Part shown: positions 52,757 to 63,194 of the stretch, one piece after another | Layout: each line of letters begins with the position of its first letter | How positions within the stretch are numbered: position 1 is the first letter of the stretch | From: Halomonas beimenensis | Lineage (GTDB): Bacteria > Pseudomonadota > Gammaproteobacteria > Pseudomonadales > Halomonadaceae | Direction: 5' to 3' | Length of the DNA stretch: 64,000 nt | Assembly (NCBI RefSeq): GCF_002549795.1 | Contig: NZ_CP021435.1 | Location: forward strand, 2,294,001-2,358,000 | Notes under the pieces: model-generated | Databases searched by the model: none | Seen by the model: the letters and a program-made list of their open reading frames with translations, nothing else | What the model was told of the DNA's origin: nothing | Made by a program: the position numbers and the translations under genes

Positions 52757-53091
52757 CCAGCAGCCAAGCCGTTGACCAGAACCCCGCGCTGACCGAGCTG
52801 GATGCCCGCGCCTCCCGCGACCTGACCAAGGCCGCGGAGGGAGCCGGTCCCCGATCGGTCACCGACATGCCCCTGCGCGAAGCCGTCGAGGCCGCCATGC
52901 GCCGCTACTTCGATCACCTGGACGGCGGTACCGTGACCGATCTCCACGCCATGGTGATCGCCGAGGTGGAGGCGCCGCTGCTGGCCTCGGTGCTGGAGCA
53001 CGCCCAGGGCAACCAGACCCGCGCCGCCGAGATGCTGGGCCTCAACCGGGGCACCCTGCGCAAGAAGCTCAAGCACTATGGCCTGATTTGA
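52753..53091 (+). CDS. fis: Nucleoid-associated regulator Fis
   Basis: A 112-residue Fis. The C-terminal half is very well conserved (PLLASVLEHAQGNQTRAAEMLGLNRGTLRKKLKHYGL) and forms the DNA-binding helix-turn-helix. The N-terminal 35 residues (polar, TSSQAVDQNPALTELDARA) are longer than in E. coli Fis (98). Translationally coupled to dusB by ATGA overlap. A hairpin follows directly after the stop. Confidence 0.97.
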   Translation: MTSSQAVDQNPALTELDARASRDLTKAAEGAGPRSVTDMPLREAVEAAMRRYFDHLDGGTVTDLHAMVIAEVEAPLLASVLEHAQGNQTRAAEMLGLNRGTLRKKLKHYGLI

Positions 53092-53095
53092 CCAC

Positions 53096-53122
53096 GCGAG
53101 GCCGCCCCCGGGGCGGCCTCGC
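53096..53122 (+). terminator. Hairpin after fis
   Basis: GCGAGGCCGCC and GGCGGCCTCGC form a stem with a CCCGG-type loop beginning four bases after the fis stop. GC-rich with no T tract; likely marks the end of the dusB-fis transcript. Confidence 0.6.
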
Positions 53123-53169
53123 CTGTCCCTCGACCGATCCATGCCCACGCCCGTAACAGAGTGACCCTC

Positions 53170-54747
<1,578 letters not shown>

Positions 54748-54763
54748 CGCCTGCGGCGAGCTG

Positions 54764-54865
54764 CAAGCTGCAAGCTGCAAGCTGCAAGCTGCAAGCTGCA
54801 AGCTGCAAGCTGCAAGCTGCAAGCTGCAAGCTGCAAGCTGCAAGCTGCAAGCTGCAAGCTGCAAG
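54764..54865 (+). repeat. Tandem array of fourteen CAAGCTG heptamers
   Basis: Fourteen perfect CAAGCTG units (54764-54861) plus CAAG, starting 16 bases after the purH stop. The following GTCAGCAGCTTGAT is shared with the 42502 element. Confidence 0.95.
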
Positions 54866-54892
54866 TCAGCAGCTTGATCCCGGACTGCGCAA

Positions 54893-54934
54893 AAGCAAAA
54901 CCCCCGAAGGCTTCCACCTTCGGGGGTTTTGCTT
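54893..54934. terminator. Bidirectional terminator inside the second repeat composite
   Basis: AAGCAAAACCCCCGAAGG and CCTTCGGGGGTTTTGCTT form a perfect 18-bp stem with a CTTCCA loop and A/T-rich bases at the foot. It serves convergent purH and gabD. The sequence is nearly identical to the terminator at 42590. Confidence 0.92.
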
Positions 54935-55018
54935 GTAGCTCGGCGCTTGTAGCTCGGCGCTTGTAGCTCGGCGCTTGTAGCTCGGCGCTTGTAGCTCGGC
55001 GCTTGTAGCTCGGCGCTT
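54935..55018 (+). repeat. Six perfect 14-mer GTAGCTCGGCGCTT repeats
   Basis: Six head-to-tail units; the last one supplies two bases of the TAA stop codon of gabD (55017-55019). Read on the gabD strand the unit is AAGCGCCGAGCTAC. Confidence 0.95.
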
Positions 55019-56477
55019 AGGCGCCCAGATCGATGCAGAGGTACTTGGTCTCGAGGAACTCCTCGAGGCCCTGGTGGCCGCCCTCACGGCCCAGGCCCGA
55101 GGCCTTGACGCCGCCGAAGGGCGCGGCGGCGTTGGAGATCAGGCCGGTGTTGATGCCCACCATGCCGTACTCCAGGGCATCGGCGACCCGCCACACGCGC
55201 CCCAGGTCGCGGGAATAGAAGTAGGACGCCAGGCCGTACTCGGTGTCGTTGGCCATGCTCACGGCGTCTTCCTCGTCCTCGAAGGGAAAGACCGCGGCCA
55301 GGGGGCCGAAGGTCTCTTCCTGGGCGACCTTCATGGAATCCTTGACGTCGCTGATCAGGGTCGGGGTGAAGAAATTGCCGCCCAGCGGATGGGGGTGGCC
55401 GCCCAGCAGCAGCTCGGCGCCATGGTCCACGGCGTCCTGGACGTGTTCGGAGACCTTGGCCACCGCCTTGTCGTCGATCAGCGGCCCGATGTTGATGCCC
55501 TCCTGGGTGCCGTCCCCCACCTTCAGCTCGCTGTTCATGGCCACCGCCAGCTTCTCGCAGAAGGCGTTGACCACGCTGGACTGGATCAGGAAGCGGTTGG
55601 TGCACACGCAGGTCTGGCCGGCGTTGCGGAACTTGGCCGCCATGGCCCCCTCCACCGCGGCATCCAGGTCGGCGTCCTCGAAGACGATGAAGGGGGCATT
55701 GCCGCCCAGCTCCAGGGAGATCTTCTGTACGTGGCGCGAGGCCTGGGCCATCAGCTCGCGGCCGACCTGGGTCGAGCCGGTGAAGGTGATCTTGCGCACG
55801 ATCGGCGACTCGGTCAGGGCCGCGGCGATCTCCGAGGCGCGTCCCGGCACCACGTTGAACACGCCCCGCGGCACCCCGGCCCGCTCGGCCAGCAGGGCGC
55901 GCTCGGTGGCGGAGAACGGCGTCTGGCTGGCGGGCTTCACCACGAAGGTGCAGCCGGCGGCCAGGGCGGCGCCGGCCTTGCGGGTGATCATCGCCGCCGG
56001 GAAGTTCCAGGGGGTGATGGCGCCGACCACGCCGACCGGCTGCTTGGTGACCACGATGCGCTGCTGGGGCTTGGCGGCGGGCACGGTCTCGCCGTAGATC
56101 CGGCGCGCCTCCTCGGCGAACCAGCGCAGGAAGCTCGCGGCATAGACGATCTCCCCCGCCGCCTCCTTGAGCGGCTTGCCCTGCTCGTGGGTCATGATCA
56201 TGGCCAGGTCGTCCTGATGCTCGAGCATCAGGTCGTGCCACTTCATCAGGATGTCGGCGCGCTCCTGGGCGGTCAGGGCCCGCCAGGCCGGCAAGGCGGC
56301 ATCGGCGTCCTCGATGGCTCGCTCCGTCTCGGCACGCCCCAGCCGCGGCACGTTGCCCATCGTCTCGCCGGTGGCCGGATTGATCACATCGATCTGCTCG
56401 CCGCTATCGGCGGCGACCCAGCTCCCGTCGATATAGGCGAAGGGGCAGTAGAGCTGGGTTTCCTTCAGGGCTTCCAT
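55017..56477 (-). CDS. gabD: NADP-dependent succinate-semialdehyde dehydrogenase
   Basis: A 486-residue aldehyde dehydrogenase of the GabD type oxidising succinate semialdehyde to succinate. It has PVGVVGAITPWNFPAAMITRKAGAAL (in part), the cofactor loop FTGSTQVGRELMAQ, the catalytic Glu in LELGGNAPF, the catalytic Cys in NAGQTCVCTNRF and EETFGPLAAVF. The double Cys CVC is typical of redox-regulated GabD. The gene is alone; no gabT or regulator is adjacent. Glutarate-semialdehyde activity cannot be excluded. Confidence 0.93.
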   Translation of the reverse strand: MEALKETQLYCPFAYIDGSWVAADSGEQIDVINPATGETMGNVPRLGRAETERAIEDADAALPAWRALTAQERADILMKWHDLMLEHQDDLAMIMTHEQGKPLKEAAGEIVYAASFLRWFAEEARRIYGETVPAAKPQQRIVVTKQPVGVVGAITPWNFPAAMITRKAGAALAAGCTFVVKPASQTPFSATERALLAERAGVPRGVFNVVPGRASEIAAALTESPIVRKITFTGSTQVGRELMAQASRHVQKISLELGGNAPFIVFEDADLDAAVEGAMAAKFRNAGQTCVCTNRFLIQSSVVNAFCEKLAVAMNSELKVGDGTQEGINIGPLIDDKAVAKVSEHVQDAVDHGAELLLGGHPHPLGGNFFTPTLISDVKDSMKVAQEETFGPLAAVFPFEDEEDAVSMANDTEYGLASYFYSRDLGRVWRVADALEYGMVGINTGLISNAAAPFGGVKASGLGREGGHQGLEEFLETKYLCIDLGA

Positions 56478-56573
56478 GGTCGACTCCTGGCCGTGTGAGG
56501 ACTTCGTGAGGGTTGCCCCTCATGCTAAGCGCAAGCTCCCCGACACGCCAACCGCTCATGCGCGTCCCGCCAT

Positions 56574-56984
56574 TCAGGCCCGGGGGCGGGGCTCCCGGGA
56601 GTCGGACAGGGTGATGGAGACCGAGTCCGCGAAGCGCAGGGCATGGGGCTTGTCGATCTCCACCTGGGCGCTGAGCACCTGCTCGAAGCTCATGATCAGG
56701 TCGAGGACCTCCCGGGTCATGCGTTCCAGCAGCAGGAACCGATGGTCCTCCACATGGGCGATGACCTGCTTGGTGATGGTGCGATAGTTCAGCGCCTGCT
56801 CGATGTGGTTGAAGGCGACCGCCCGGTCGGCGCGATAGCGGATCACCGCATTGATGACCACATCCTGGCGATTGTTGATTTCCTCCTCCTTGATCCCGAT
56901 GTGGGTCCGCAGGCGGAGGTTCTTGATGCGTATCGTCGCCAGGTCGTGGTCGAGATGCGCATCGCCCAGGGCATGCATCGGCAT
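56574..56984 (-). CDS. folX: Dihydroneopterin triphosphate 2'-epimerase
   Basis: A 136-residue tunnelling-fold enzyme of the FolB/FolX family. [30 protein letters not shown] and the C-terminal pattern ([14 protein letters not shown]) match FolX, which makes dihydromonapterin triphosphate, better than FolB. ATG at 56984 has AAGGAG seven bases upstream. It lies 11 bases after folE, so both pterin steps are co-expressed; the product leads to tetrahydromonapterin, a cofactor of phenylalanine hydroxylase in Pseudomonas. folM is not seen in the window. Confidence 0.9.
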   Translation of the reverse strand: MPMHALGDAHLDHDLATIRIKNLRLRTHIGIKEEEINNRQDVVINAVIRYRADRAVAFNHIEQALNYRTITKQVIAHVEDHRFLLLERMTREVLDLIMSFEQVLSAQVEIDKPHALRFADSVSITLSDSREPRPRA

Positions 56985-56995
56985 GGCGATCTCCT

Positions 56996-57553
56996 TCAGC
57001 GGCCGTGGACCAGGGTCAGGAACTCCTGGCGGGTACTCTGCAGCTCGCGGAAGGCGCCGAGCATCACCGAGGAGGTCATGCTCGAGTTCTGCTTCTCGAC
57101 CCCGCGCATCATCATGCACAGGTGGCGCGCCTCGATGACCACGGCCACGCCACGGGCCTCGGTGACCTGCTGGACCGCCTCGGCGATCTGCCGAGTGAGG
57201 TTCTCCTGGATCTGCATGCGACGGGCGTACATGTCGACGATGCGCGCGAACTTGGACAGGCCCAGCACCTTGCCGCGAGGCAGGTAGGCGATATGGCACT
57301 TGCCGATGAAGGGCAGCAGATGGTGCTCGCACATCGAGTACAGCTCGATGTCCTTGACCAGTACCATCTCGTCGGTATCCGATTCGAAGACCGCCCCGTT
57401 GACGATCTCCTCGAGGGACTGGTGATAGCCGTGGTTGAGGAACTGCATGGCCTTGGCGGCCCGCTTCGGCGTGTCCCGCAGCCCTTCCCGGTCGGGGTTC
57501 TCCCCGAGCTCCTCGATGATCTGGCGATAGTGGTTGGCGAGTCGATCGGTCAT
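56996..57553 (-). CDS. folE: GTP cyclohydrolase I (type IA)
   Basis: A 185-residue enzyme forming dihydroneopterin triphosphate from GTP. Zinc and active-site motifs are intact: [21 protein letters not shown] and [15 protein letters not shown]. Also [23 protein letters not shown]. It is first in a folE-folX pair. About 70-93 bases upstream is a T(G/A)TACA-N12-TGTA(C/T)A element (57623-57646), suggesting control by a LitR/CarH-type regulator. Confidence 0.97.
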   Translation of the reverse strand: MTDRLANHYRQIIEELGENPDREGLRDTPKRAAKAMQFLNHGYHQSLEEIVNGAVFESDTDEMVLVKDIELYSMCEHHLLPFIGKCHIAYLPRGKVLGLSKFARIVDMYARRMQIQENLTRQIAEAVQQVTEARGVAVVIEARHLCMMMRGVEKQNSSMTSSVMLGAFRELQSTRQEFLTLVHGR

Positions 57554-57622
57554 GGTCAGGCCCCATGCAGTCTTGATGTCGGTGCGTCGGCGCTGGCCCG
57601 GCCCACACCCCTATAGAAAAGT

Positions 57623-57646
57623 TATACAAATCCCGGTCAGTGTACA
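57623..57646 (-). promoter_or_regulatory. LitR/CarH-like operator and promoter of folE
   Basis: On the minus strand: TGTACA, 12 bases, TGTATA. This equals the class II LitR consensus T(G/A)TACA-N12-TGTA(C/T)A that I recall from Pseudomonas putida, where sites overlap the -35 and -10 boxes. Here TTGTAC and TATAAC would be those boxes, with a short 15-base spacer. The site is in the only AT-rich patch before folE. Confidence 0.6.
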
Positions 57647-57836
57647 AGCAAAAGGATCGGGAAGGCGATAATTCTAGCGCATGGCGAAGGGGCACGCAGT
57701 GCCAGTACCGACGGCGACCCCATCGGCAGTGACAGAATGTCGCGATGCGCCACCCCGGCAGGCGGCTGCCCGGCGCCCCGCCCTGTGGTAGAGTGACGCC
57801 ACCTTCATGCTGTGCCCAAGCCACCCGAGAGCCGAC

Positions 57837-58352
57837 ATGATCAAGACCCCTAGCCTGCTGCTGATGGCCACCGCGCTCCTCCTGCCGAGCCTCGCCCTGG
57901 GCGACACCCTGGAATTGCCTGCCGATGCCCGCGTGGAGATGGAGGTCGTGGACGACCTCGTCCTCGACGCCGAAACCCCGCGCCGGGCCGACGTGGTCCT
58001 GCGCCCCGTGGCCGATGGTGCCGGCTCCCACCAGCTTCCCGACTACTGCGTGGTGATCGGCGACGCCCAGCGCGACGGCGAGCGCATCCGCATGACCACC
58101 CAGGCCCTGACCTGTATCGAGGCCGAGGGCGGCGACAGCGCGATCTACAGCGGCGAGCTCACCGCCGGCGCCTACGACAGCGACGGCGGATTCGGCATCG
58201 CCGCCTGCGACGACGGCGTCTGCCGCCTGACACCGGCCGACCGCTTCATGCTGACCCTGACCCATCCCGTCAGCATCGAACAGCAGGCCAATCCCTCGGC
58301 GGAAATCAACGAGCGTCGCCGCCAGCACGAACAGGACGACACGACCGAATAA
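57837..58352 (+). CDS. Small exported protein of unknown function
   Basis: A 171-residue protein with a clear signal peptide ([16 protein letters not shown], cleavage before DTLELP). The mature part is acidic, with four Cys that could form two disulfides (DYCVVIGDA and [16 protein letters not shown]). It carries the sequence [21 protein letters not shown] near the N-terminus, ends in a charged tail ([12 protein letters not shown]), and has no catalytic motif I know. The ATG at 57837 gives the signal peptide directly. Divergent from folE and convergent with srkA. Periplasmic location is likely; function unknown. Confidence 0.75.
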   Translation: MIKTPSLLLMATALLLPSLALGDTLELPADARVEMEVVDDLVLDAETPRRADVVLRPVADGAGSHQLPDYCVVIGDAQRDGERIRMTTQALTCIEAEGGDSAIYSGELTAGAYDSDGGFGIAACDDGVCRLTPADRFMLTLTHPVSIEQQANPSAEINERRRQHEQDDTTE

Positions 58353-58373
58353 GGCCCGGCCGCCCGCGCATCC

Positions 58374-58399
58374 GCACGCCCCCGACCGGGGGCGTGCGT
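58374..58399. terminator. Bidirectional hairpin between the exported protein gene and srkA
   Basis: CGCACGCCCCC and GGGGGCGTGCG form an 11-bp stem with a GACC tetraloop in the 57-bp gap between convergent genes. Confidence 0.65.
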
Positions 58400-58409
58400 C
58401 GTTCCGGCG

Positions 58410-59396
58410 TCAGGCCAGCCAGAGGGTATTGGTGTCGAGCACCTGGCGCTGCTGCTCGAGCTGGCGGACATGGGCGTCCCAGTAGCCGGCATCCGCCAGC
58501 CAGGGAAACGCCACCGGAAAGGCCGGGTCCTCCCAGCGCGCCACCAGCCAGGCGCTATGGCGCAGCAGCCTCAGGGTCCGCAAGGGTTCCACCAGGGCCA
58601 GCTCGCCGCGATCGAAGTCACGGTGCTGCTCGTAGCCCTCGATCACCTCGGACAGCTGCATCTGCCGCTCGCCCTCGTCCTGAGCGGTGAGCAGCATCCA
58701 CAGGTCCTGGACCGCCGGCGCCATCAGGCAGTCGTCGAAGTCCACCAGGGCGAAGTGCTCGTCACGCCCCAGCAGGTTGCCCAGATGGCAATCCCCATGG
58801 ACGCGCAGGGCGCGCCCTGCCGGCCAGGCGTGAGCGGCGAGCAGTGGCTTGAGCGCCTCGGTGACGCGCTCGTAGGCCTGGCGTTGGCGGCGTTCCAGCC
58901 AGCCGCTCCCCAGCACCCCGACGACGGCTTCCTCGACCATGCCTTCCAGGTCCATGGTCCGCCGATGGGCGAAGGACCGGCGCTCTCCCACCGCGTGCAG
59001 GGCCCCGAGGACCTCCCCGAGTGCAAAGAGGTGGGCGGGATTCTCCAGCTCCGGAGCCTGGCCGGGGAGCTGCGGAAAGATCGCGAAGCGGAAGCCCTCA
59101 TGGCGATGCAGGCTGGTCCCCGACGCGTCCCGCCAGGGCGCCGCCACCGCCACCCCCTCGGCCTCGAGCTCGGCCAGGAAATCGTGTTCCTCCTGGATCT
59201 GGGCATCGGTCCAGCGACCCGGACGGTAGAACTTGATCACCCAGCGCCGACGCTCGTCGTCATGCACCAGGTAGACGCGGTTCTCGTAGCTGTTGAGCGC
59301 GAAGGGCTCGCCGGGCAGCCAGAAGCCCAGCGACTCCACCGCCGCCACCACCCGAGCGGGCTCGAGGCGGGCGAAGGGATGGATCGCGTCGTGCAT
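58410..59396 (-). CDS. srkA: Stress response kinase A (YihE/RdoA family)
   Basis: A 328-residue Ser/Thr protein kinase of the choline-kinase-like fold, the same length as E. coli SrkA. Catalytic loop VHGDCHLGNLL and metal motif ALVDFDD are intact; the N-terminus FALNSYENRVYLVHDDERRRWVIKFYRP is typical. SrkA counters stress-induced cell death linked to MazF in E. coli. ATG at 59396 follows GAGGAG; the reading frame upstream has no ribosome-binding site and overlaps comF. Confidence 0.95.
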   Translation of the reverse strand: MHDAIHPFARLEPARVVAAVESLGFWLPGEPFALNSYENRVYLVHDDERRRWVIKFYRPGRWTDAQIQEEHDFLAELEAEGVAVAAPWRDASGTSLHRHEGFRFAIFPQLPGQAPELENPAHLFALGEVLGALHAVGERRSFAHRRTMDLEGMVEEAVVGVLGSGWLERRQRQAYERVTEALKPLLAAHAWPAGRALRVHGDCHLGNLLGRDEHFALVDFDDCLMAPAVQDLWMLLTAQDEGERQMQLSEVIEGYEQHRDFDRGELALVEPLRTLRLLRHSAWLVARWEDPAFPVAFPWLADAGYWDAHVRQLEQQRQVLDTNTLWLA

Positions 59397-59428
59397 GGGC
59401 GCTCCTCTCGGTTGGTCGAGCCCGCATG

Positions 59429-60139
59429 CTACCAGAGCTCGGCGGGCGTGCGGGCGATGGCCCAGGCCTCGATCCGCTCGGCACCGGCGCGCCGACAGCC
59501 CTGCGCCAGGGCATCCAGGGTGGCGCCGGTGGTCATCACGTCGTCGAGCAGGGCCACCCGGGCCGGCAGGCGAGTCGGCACCTCGAAGGCCCCGCGCAGG
59601 TTGCCCCGCCGCCCGGCACGATCGAGGCCACGCTGGCTGGGAGTATCGCGACGCCGCCGGGCCACCACCACCGGTACGTCCAGGCGGGCCGCCAGGCGCT
59701 CGGCCAGCCAGCGCCCCTGGTCGAAGCCACGTTCCCGGGCCCGCCGCGGATGCAGGGGCACCGCGACCAGGGCCTCGGGACGCGGGGCCTGGACCAGCGC
59801 CCGTTCGAGCAACGCCAGCAGCACCGTCCCGGCCCGGGGCGAGGCATGGAACTTGAAGCGCCGCATCAGCCTCGCCACCTCGGCCTCGTAGCGCAGCGGC
59901 GCCCGGGCGGCGTCGAAGGCCGGAGGGACCCGCAGGCAGTGGCCGCACACCCGTCCGCGCCCCCGGCCCGATTGAGGCTCGGCGCAGTGCGGACAGGCCG
60001 GCCGGTTCCAGGGCAGGTCATCGAGGCAGGCCTCGCACCAGGCGGAAGCGGGCGGACAGTCGCCCAGACAGAAGACACAGCGTCCCGGCAGGGCGTGACG
60101 CAGCCAGTCGTCAACCTCGCCTCTCGCCGAGGTTGACAT
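59429..60139 (-). CDS. comF: ComF family protein (phosphoribosyltransferase-like)
   Basis: A 236-residue protein. N-terminal zinc-binding Cys pairs ([20 protein letters not shown]) precede a type I phosphoribosyltransferase domain with the PRPP motif [14 protein letters not shown] and the [15 protein letters not shown] block. ComF/GntX proteins act in DNA uptake and use of DNA as nutrient; the biochemical role is unclear. Divergent from bioB; the first codons overlap the bioB -35 box, a layout common in gammaproteobacteria. Confidence 0.9.
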   Translation of the reverse strand: MSTSARGEVDDWLRHALPGRCVFCLGDCPPASAWCEACLDDLPWNRPACPHCAEPQSGRGRGRVCGHCLRVPPAFDAARAPLRYEAEVARLMRRFKFHASPRAGTVLLALLERALVQAPRPEALVAVPLHPRRARERGFDQGRWLAERLAARLDVPVVVARRRRDTPSQRGLDRAGRRGNLRGAFEVPTRLPARVALLDDVMTTGATLDALAQGCRRAGAERIEAWAIARTPAELW

Positions 60140-60160
60140 GATGCCAGCGCCCCGTACCCT
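60133..60160 (+). promoter_or_regulatory. bioB promoter
   Basis: TTGACA (60133-60138), 16 bases, TACCCT (60155-60160). The -35 is perfect. The expected transcription start falls at about 60167, inside the BirA-like operator, so bound repressor would block initiation. Confidence 0.55.
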
Positions 60161-60162
60161 AT

Positions 60163-60195
60163 CGGTCAACCGCCATATTCTCGACAAGTTGACCA
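60163..60195 (+). promoter_or_regulatory. BirA-like biotin operator
   Basis: CGGTCAACC, 15 bases, AGTTGACCA. Compared with the proteobacterial BirA consensus TTGTMAACC-N14/15-GGTTKACAA (recalled), 7 of 9 positions match in each half and the spacing is exact. It lies just upstream of bioB. A birA gene is not in the window. Confidence 0.7.
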
Positions 60196-60209
60196 TAAGC
60201 GAGCCCGCC

Positions 60210-61307
60210 ATGCCTGCCCACGCCCTCGATACGCCCCTGGATGACCTGACCCTAGCCGCCCCCGGCACGATTCGCCACGACTGGACCCTGGAGGAGATCG
60301 AGGCGCTGTTCGCGCTGCCCTTCAACGACCTGCTGTTCCGCGCCCAGCAGGTCCACCGCGCCCACTTCGATCCCAACGCCGTCCAGGTCTCGACCCTGCT
60401 GTCGATCAAGACCGGCGCCTGTCCCGAGGACTGCAAGTACTGTCCCCAGTCCGGGCACTACAACACCGGCCTCGACAAGGAGAAGCTGCTCGAGATCGAG
60501 AAGGTGGTCGAACAGGCCCGCGCCGCGAAGGAGGCCGGCGCCAGCCGCTTCTGCATGGGCGCCGCCTGGCGCAGCCCGCGGGAGAAGGACCTCCAGGTGG
60601 TGATGGAGATGGTCAGCCGGGTCAAGGCGTTGGGGCTCGAGACCTGCATGACGCTCGGCATGGTCGATCCCGACCAGGCCCGGCGCCTCTCCGAGGCCGG
60701 CCTCGACTACTACAACCACAACCTGGACACTTCCCCGGACTACTACGGCGAGATCATCACCACCCGCAGCTACGCCGACCGCCTGGAGACCCTGGCCAAT
60801 GTCCGCGAGGCCGGCATGAAGGTCTGCTCCGGCGGCATCCTGGGCATGGGCGAGGCCCCCCGCGATCGTGCCGCCCTGCTCCAGCAGTTGACCCGGCTCG
60901 AGCCGCACCCCGAGTCGGTGCCCATCAACATGCTGGTCAAGGTGCCCGGTACCCCGCTGGAGGACGTCGAGGACCTGGACCCGCTGACGTTCATCCGTGC
61001 CATCGCCGTGGCTCGCATCCTCATGCCCAGGAGCCATGTGCGCCTGTCCGCCGGCCGAGAGCAGATGTCCGAGTCCACCCAGGCCATGGCCTTCCTGGCC
61101 GGCGCCAACTCCATCTTCTACGGCGATACCCTGCTGACCACCGGCAACCCCCAGGTGGAGCGGGACCGGGCGCTGTTCGCCAAGCTCGGCCTGCATCCCG
61201 AACAGCGCGAGACCTGCGCCGACGACGGCCAGGCCGAGGCCGCCCTGGAAGCCGCCATCCGCGACCGTCGGGACGGCGATCTCTTCTACGACGCCGCCGG
61301 GGCCTGA
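60210..61307 (+). CDS. bioB: Biotin synthase
   Basis: A 365-residue radical SAM enzyme that inserts sulfur into dethiobiotin. The cluster motif CxxxCxxC is in [19 protein letters not shown]. Further features: [33 protein letters not shown], the second-cluster ligands within [12 protein letters not shown], and [29 protein letters not shown] (in part). ATG at 60210 is favoured; an in-frame ATG at 60138 would lie within the promoter. First gene of bioBFHC. Confidence 0.97.
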   Translation: MPAHALDTPLDDLTLAAPGTIRHDWTLEEIEALFALPFNDLLFRAQQVHRAHFDPNAVQVSTLLSIKTGACPEDCKYCPQSGHYNTGLDKEKLLEIEKVVEQARAAKEAGASRFCMGAAWRSPREKDLQVVMEMVSRVKALGLETCMTLGMVDPDQARRLSEAGLDYYNHNLDTSPDYYGEIITTRSYADRLETLANVREAGMKVCSGGILGMGEAPRDRAALLQQLTRLEPHPESVPINMLVKVPGTPLEDVEDLDPLTFIRAIAVARILMPRSHVRLSAGREQMSESTQAMAFLAGANSIFYGDTLLTTGNPQVERDRALFAKLGLHPEQRETCADDGQAEAALEAAIRDRRDGDLFYDAAGA

Positions 61308-61311
61308 CGCC

Positions 61312-62463
61312 ATGGACGAGCGCTGGTCACGCCGCCTGGCCGCGCGGGCCGAGGCGCGCCGGGCCGAGGGGCTATGGCGGAACCGCCCCACCCTCGCGCC
61401 CGACGCGTCGCTGCGCGACTTCGCCGGCAACGACTACCTGGGCCTGGCCGCCGACCCGCGGCTGGCCGAGGCCCAGGCCGAGGGCGCGCGACGCTTCGGC
61501 GCCGGGGCCCGGGCCTCGCACCTGGTCTGTGGCCACCTGGCGATCCACGAGACCCTGGAGCATCGCCTCGCCGAGCTCACCGGCCGCCCCCGGGCCCTGC
61601 TGTTCTCCACCGGCTACATGGCCAACCTGGGGACCCTCCAGGCGCTGTGCGACCGCCACACCCCGGTCTTCCAGGATCGCCTGAATCATGCCTCCCTGCT
61701 GGACGGCGCCCGGCTCGCCGGCGCCCCCTCGCGGCGCTTCCACCATCGCGACCTCGATGACCTGGCACGCCTGCTGGCCCGCGCGCCGGGCGATGCCCCT
61801 CGCCTGGTGGCCAGCGACGGCGTCTTCAGCATGGATGGTGATACGGCCGACATCGAAGGCCTCGCCGGGACCTGCCGGCACCACGGCGCCTGGCTGATGA
61901 TCGACGACGCCCATGGCCTGGGCGTGCTCGGCGAACGCGGCGACGGCTGCGTGGGCCGGGCCCACGGCCCCGGCGACGTCCCGATCCTGGTAGGCACCCT
62001 GGGCAAGGCACTGGGCAGCGCCGGCGCCTTCGTGGCCGGCAGCGAGACGCTGATCGAGCACCTGATCCAGTTCGCCCGCCCCTACGTCTACACCACCGCC
62101 CAGCCCCCGGGCGTGGCGGCGGCCACCCTGGCGGCCCTGGACATCCTCGCCGCCGAGCCGGAGCGCCGCGCCCGGCTCTTCGATCGCATCGCCCGCTTCC
62201 GTCGCGAGGCCGCGACGCTCGGCCTGCCGCTCGCCGAATCCACGACGCCCATCCAGCCGATCCTGCTCGGCGACAACGCCACGGTGATGCGCTGGGCCGG
62301 CCGATTGCACGAGGCCGGCCTCCGGGTCGGCGCCATCCGCGCGCCCACCGTGCCCAGGGGCGAGGCGCGGCTGCGCATCACCCTCTCCGCCGCCCACGAC
62401 GACGAGGCGCTGGACGCCCTGCTCGAGGGGCTCGACGCCTGTCGCCGGGAGGTCACGCCGTGA
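61312..62463 (+). CDS. bioF: 8-amino-7-oxononanoate synthase
   Basis: A 383-residue PLP enzyme joining pimeloyl-thioester and alanine. PLP-binding blocks: FAGNDYLGLA, SDGVFSMDGD, DDAHGLGVLG and the Schiff-base Lys in LVGTLGKALGSAGAFVAG. Starts four bases after bioB. Its stop overlaps the GTG of bioH. Confidence 0.97.
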   Translation: MDERWSRRLAARAEARRAEGLWRNRPTLAPDASLRDFAGNDYLGLAADPRLAEAQAEGARRFGAGARASHLVCGHLAIHETLEHRLAELTGRPRALLFSTGYMANLGTLQALCDRHTPVFQDRLNHASLLDGARLAGAPSRRFHHRDLDDLARLLARAPGDAPRLVASDGVFSMDGDTADIEGLAGTCRHHGAWLMIDDAHGLGVLGERGDGCVGRAHGPGDVPILVGTLGKALGSAGAFVAGSETLIEHLIQFARPYVYTTAQPPGVAAATLAALDILAAEPERRARLFDRIARFRREAATLGLPLAESTTPIQPILLGDNATVMRWAGRLHEAGLRVGAIRAPTVPRGEARLRITLSAAHDDEALDALLEGLDACRREVTP

Positions 62464-63194
62464 GTCGGCTGGCGCTGCTGTCCGGCTGGGGCTGCGATGC
62501 CCGCATCTGGCGACCGCTGGACGAGCATTGGCCGGCGGACCTCGCCGTCGATACCCCCGACTGGCCCGGCCACGGCACGCGTCCCGCCTTGCCCCATCCC
62601 GACTCCCTCGAGGCGCTGGCCCACGCCATGCGGGACGCCCTCCCGGCGGATGCCATCTGGGTGGGCTGGTCCCTGGGGGGCCTGCTGGCCACCGCCCTGC
62701 TCGACCACCTGCCGGCGCCACGCGCCCTGGTGCTGCTCGGCATGGGCGAACGCTTCTGTCATCCCGAGGGCGTCGACGAGGCCGCCCTGGCGGCCTTTCG
62801 CGGCGCCTTCCGCCGCGATCCCGAGGCCACCCGAGCCCACTTCCTGCGCTGGCAGCTGCGCGGCGAGCCGGCTCCCCGATCGGCCCACCGCCGGCTGCTC
62901 GCGCTCCTCGGCGAGGCCACCCCCGCCCCCCGGACCACCCTGGCGGCAGGACTCGCCCAGCTCGCTCGCCTGGACAACGGGCGGCGCCTCGCCCAGCCGC
63001 CCTGCCCGGTCCACCGGCTGGCGGGCGAGGCCGATCCCCTGCTGGCCCCGGCGGTGCGTCAGGCCGCCGACCGCCGGATCCCCCGGGCCGGCCACTGTCC
63101 GATGCTCAGCCAGCCGGAACGCCTGGCCGCGGCGCTCTCCGCCATCGCCGCGGCTCCCCAGCGACGACTCACCGCCCCGGAGGACTCGCCATGA
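62460..63194 (+). CDS. bioH: Pimeloyl-ACP methyl ester esterase
   Basis: A 244-residue alpha/beta hydrolase that removes the methyl group from pimeloyl-ACP methyl ester, closing the BioC-BioH route. The nucleophile elbow is VGWSLGGLLA; Asp and His of the triad are in GEADPLL and AGHCPML. The oxyanion strand LLSGWGCDARIW opens the protein. GTG start at 62460 overlaps bioF; stop overlaps bioC (ATGA). Confidence 0.95.
   Translation: MSRLALLSGWGCDARIWRPLDEHWPADLAVDTPDWPGHGTRPALPHPDSLEALAHAMRDALPADAIWVGWSLGGLLATALLDHLPAPRALVLLGMGERFCHPEGVDEAALAAFRGAFRRDPEATRAHFLRWQLRGEPAPRSAHRRLLALLGEATPAPRTTLAAGLAQLARLDNGRRLAQPPCPVHRLAGEADPLLAPAVRQAADRRIPRAGHCPMLSQPERLAAALSAIAAAPQRRLTAPEDSP

Noticed and set aside
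54764..55018. Heptamer and 14-mer arrays as possible CRISPR or replication iterons
   Set aside because: No spacers, and no rep or partition gene nearby. The arrays flank a terminator between convergent housekeeping genes, so an origin is not supported.
56574..56984. Calling the gene after folE a dihydroneopterin aldolase (folB)
   Set aside because: The length, the [13 protein letters not shown] opening and the position after folE fit FolX better. FolB cannot be fully excluded without alignment.
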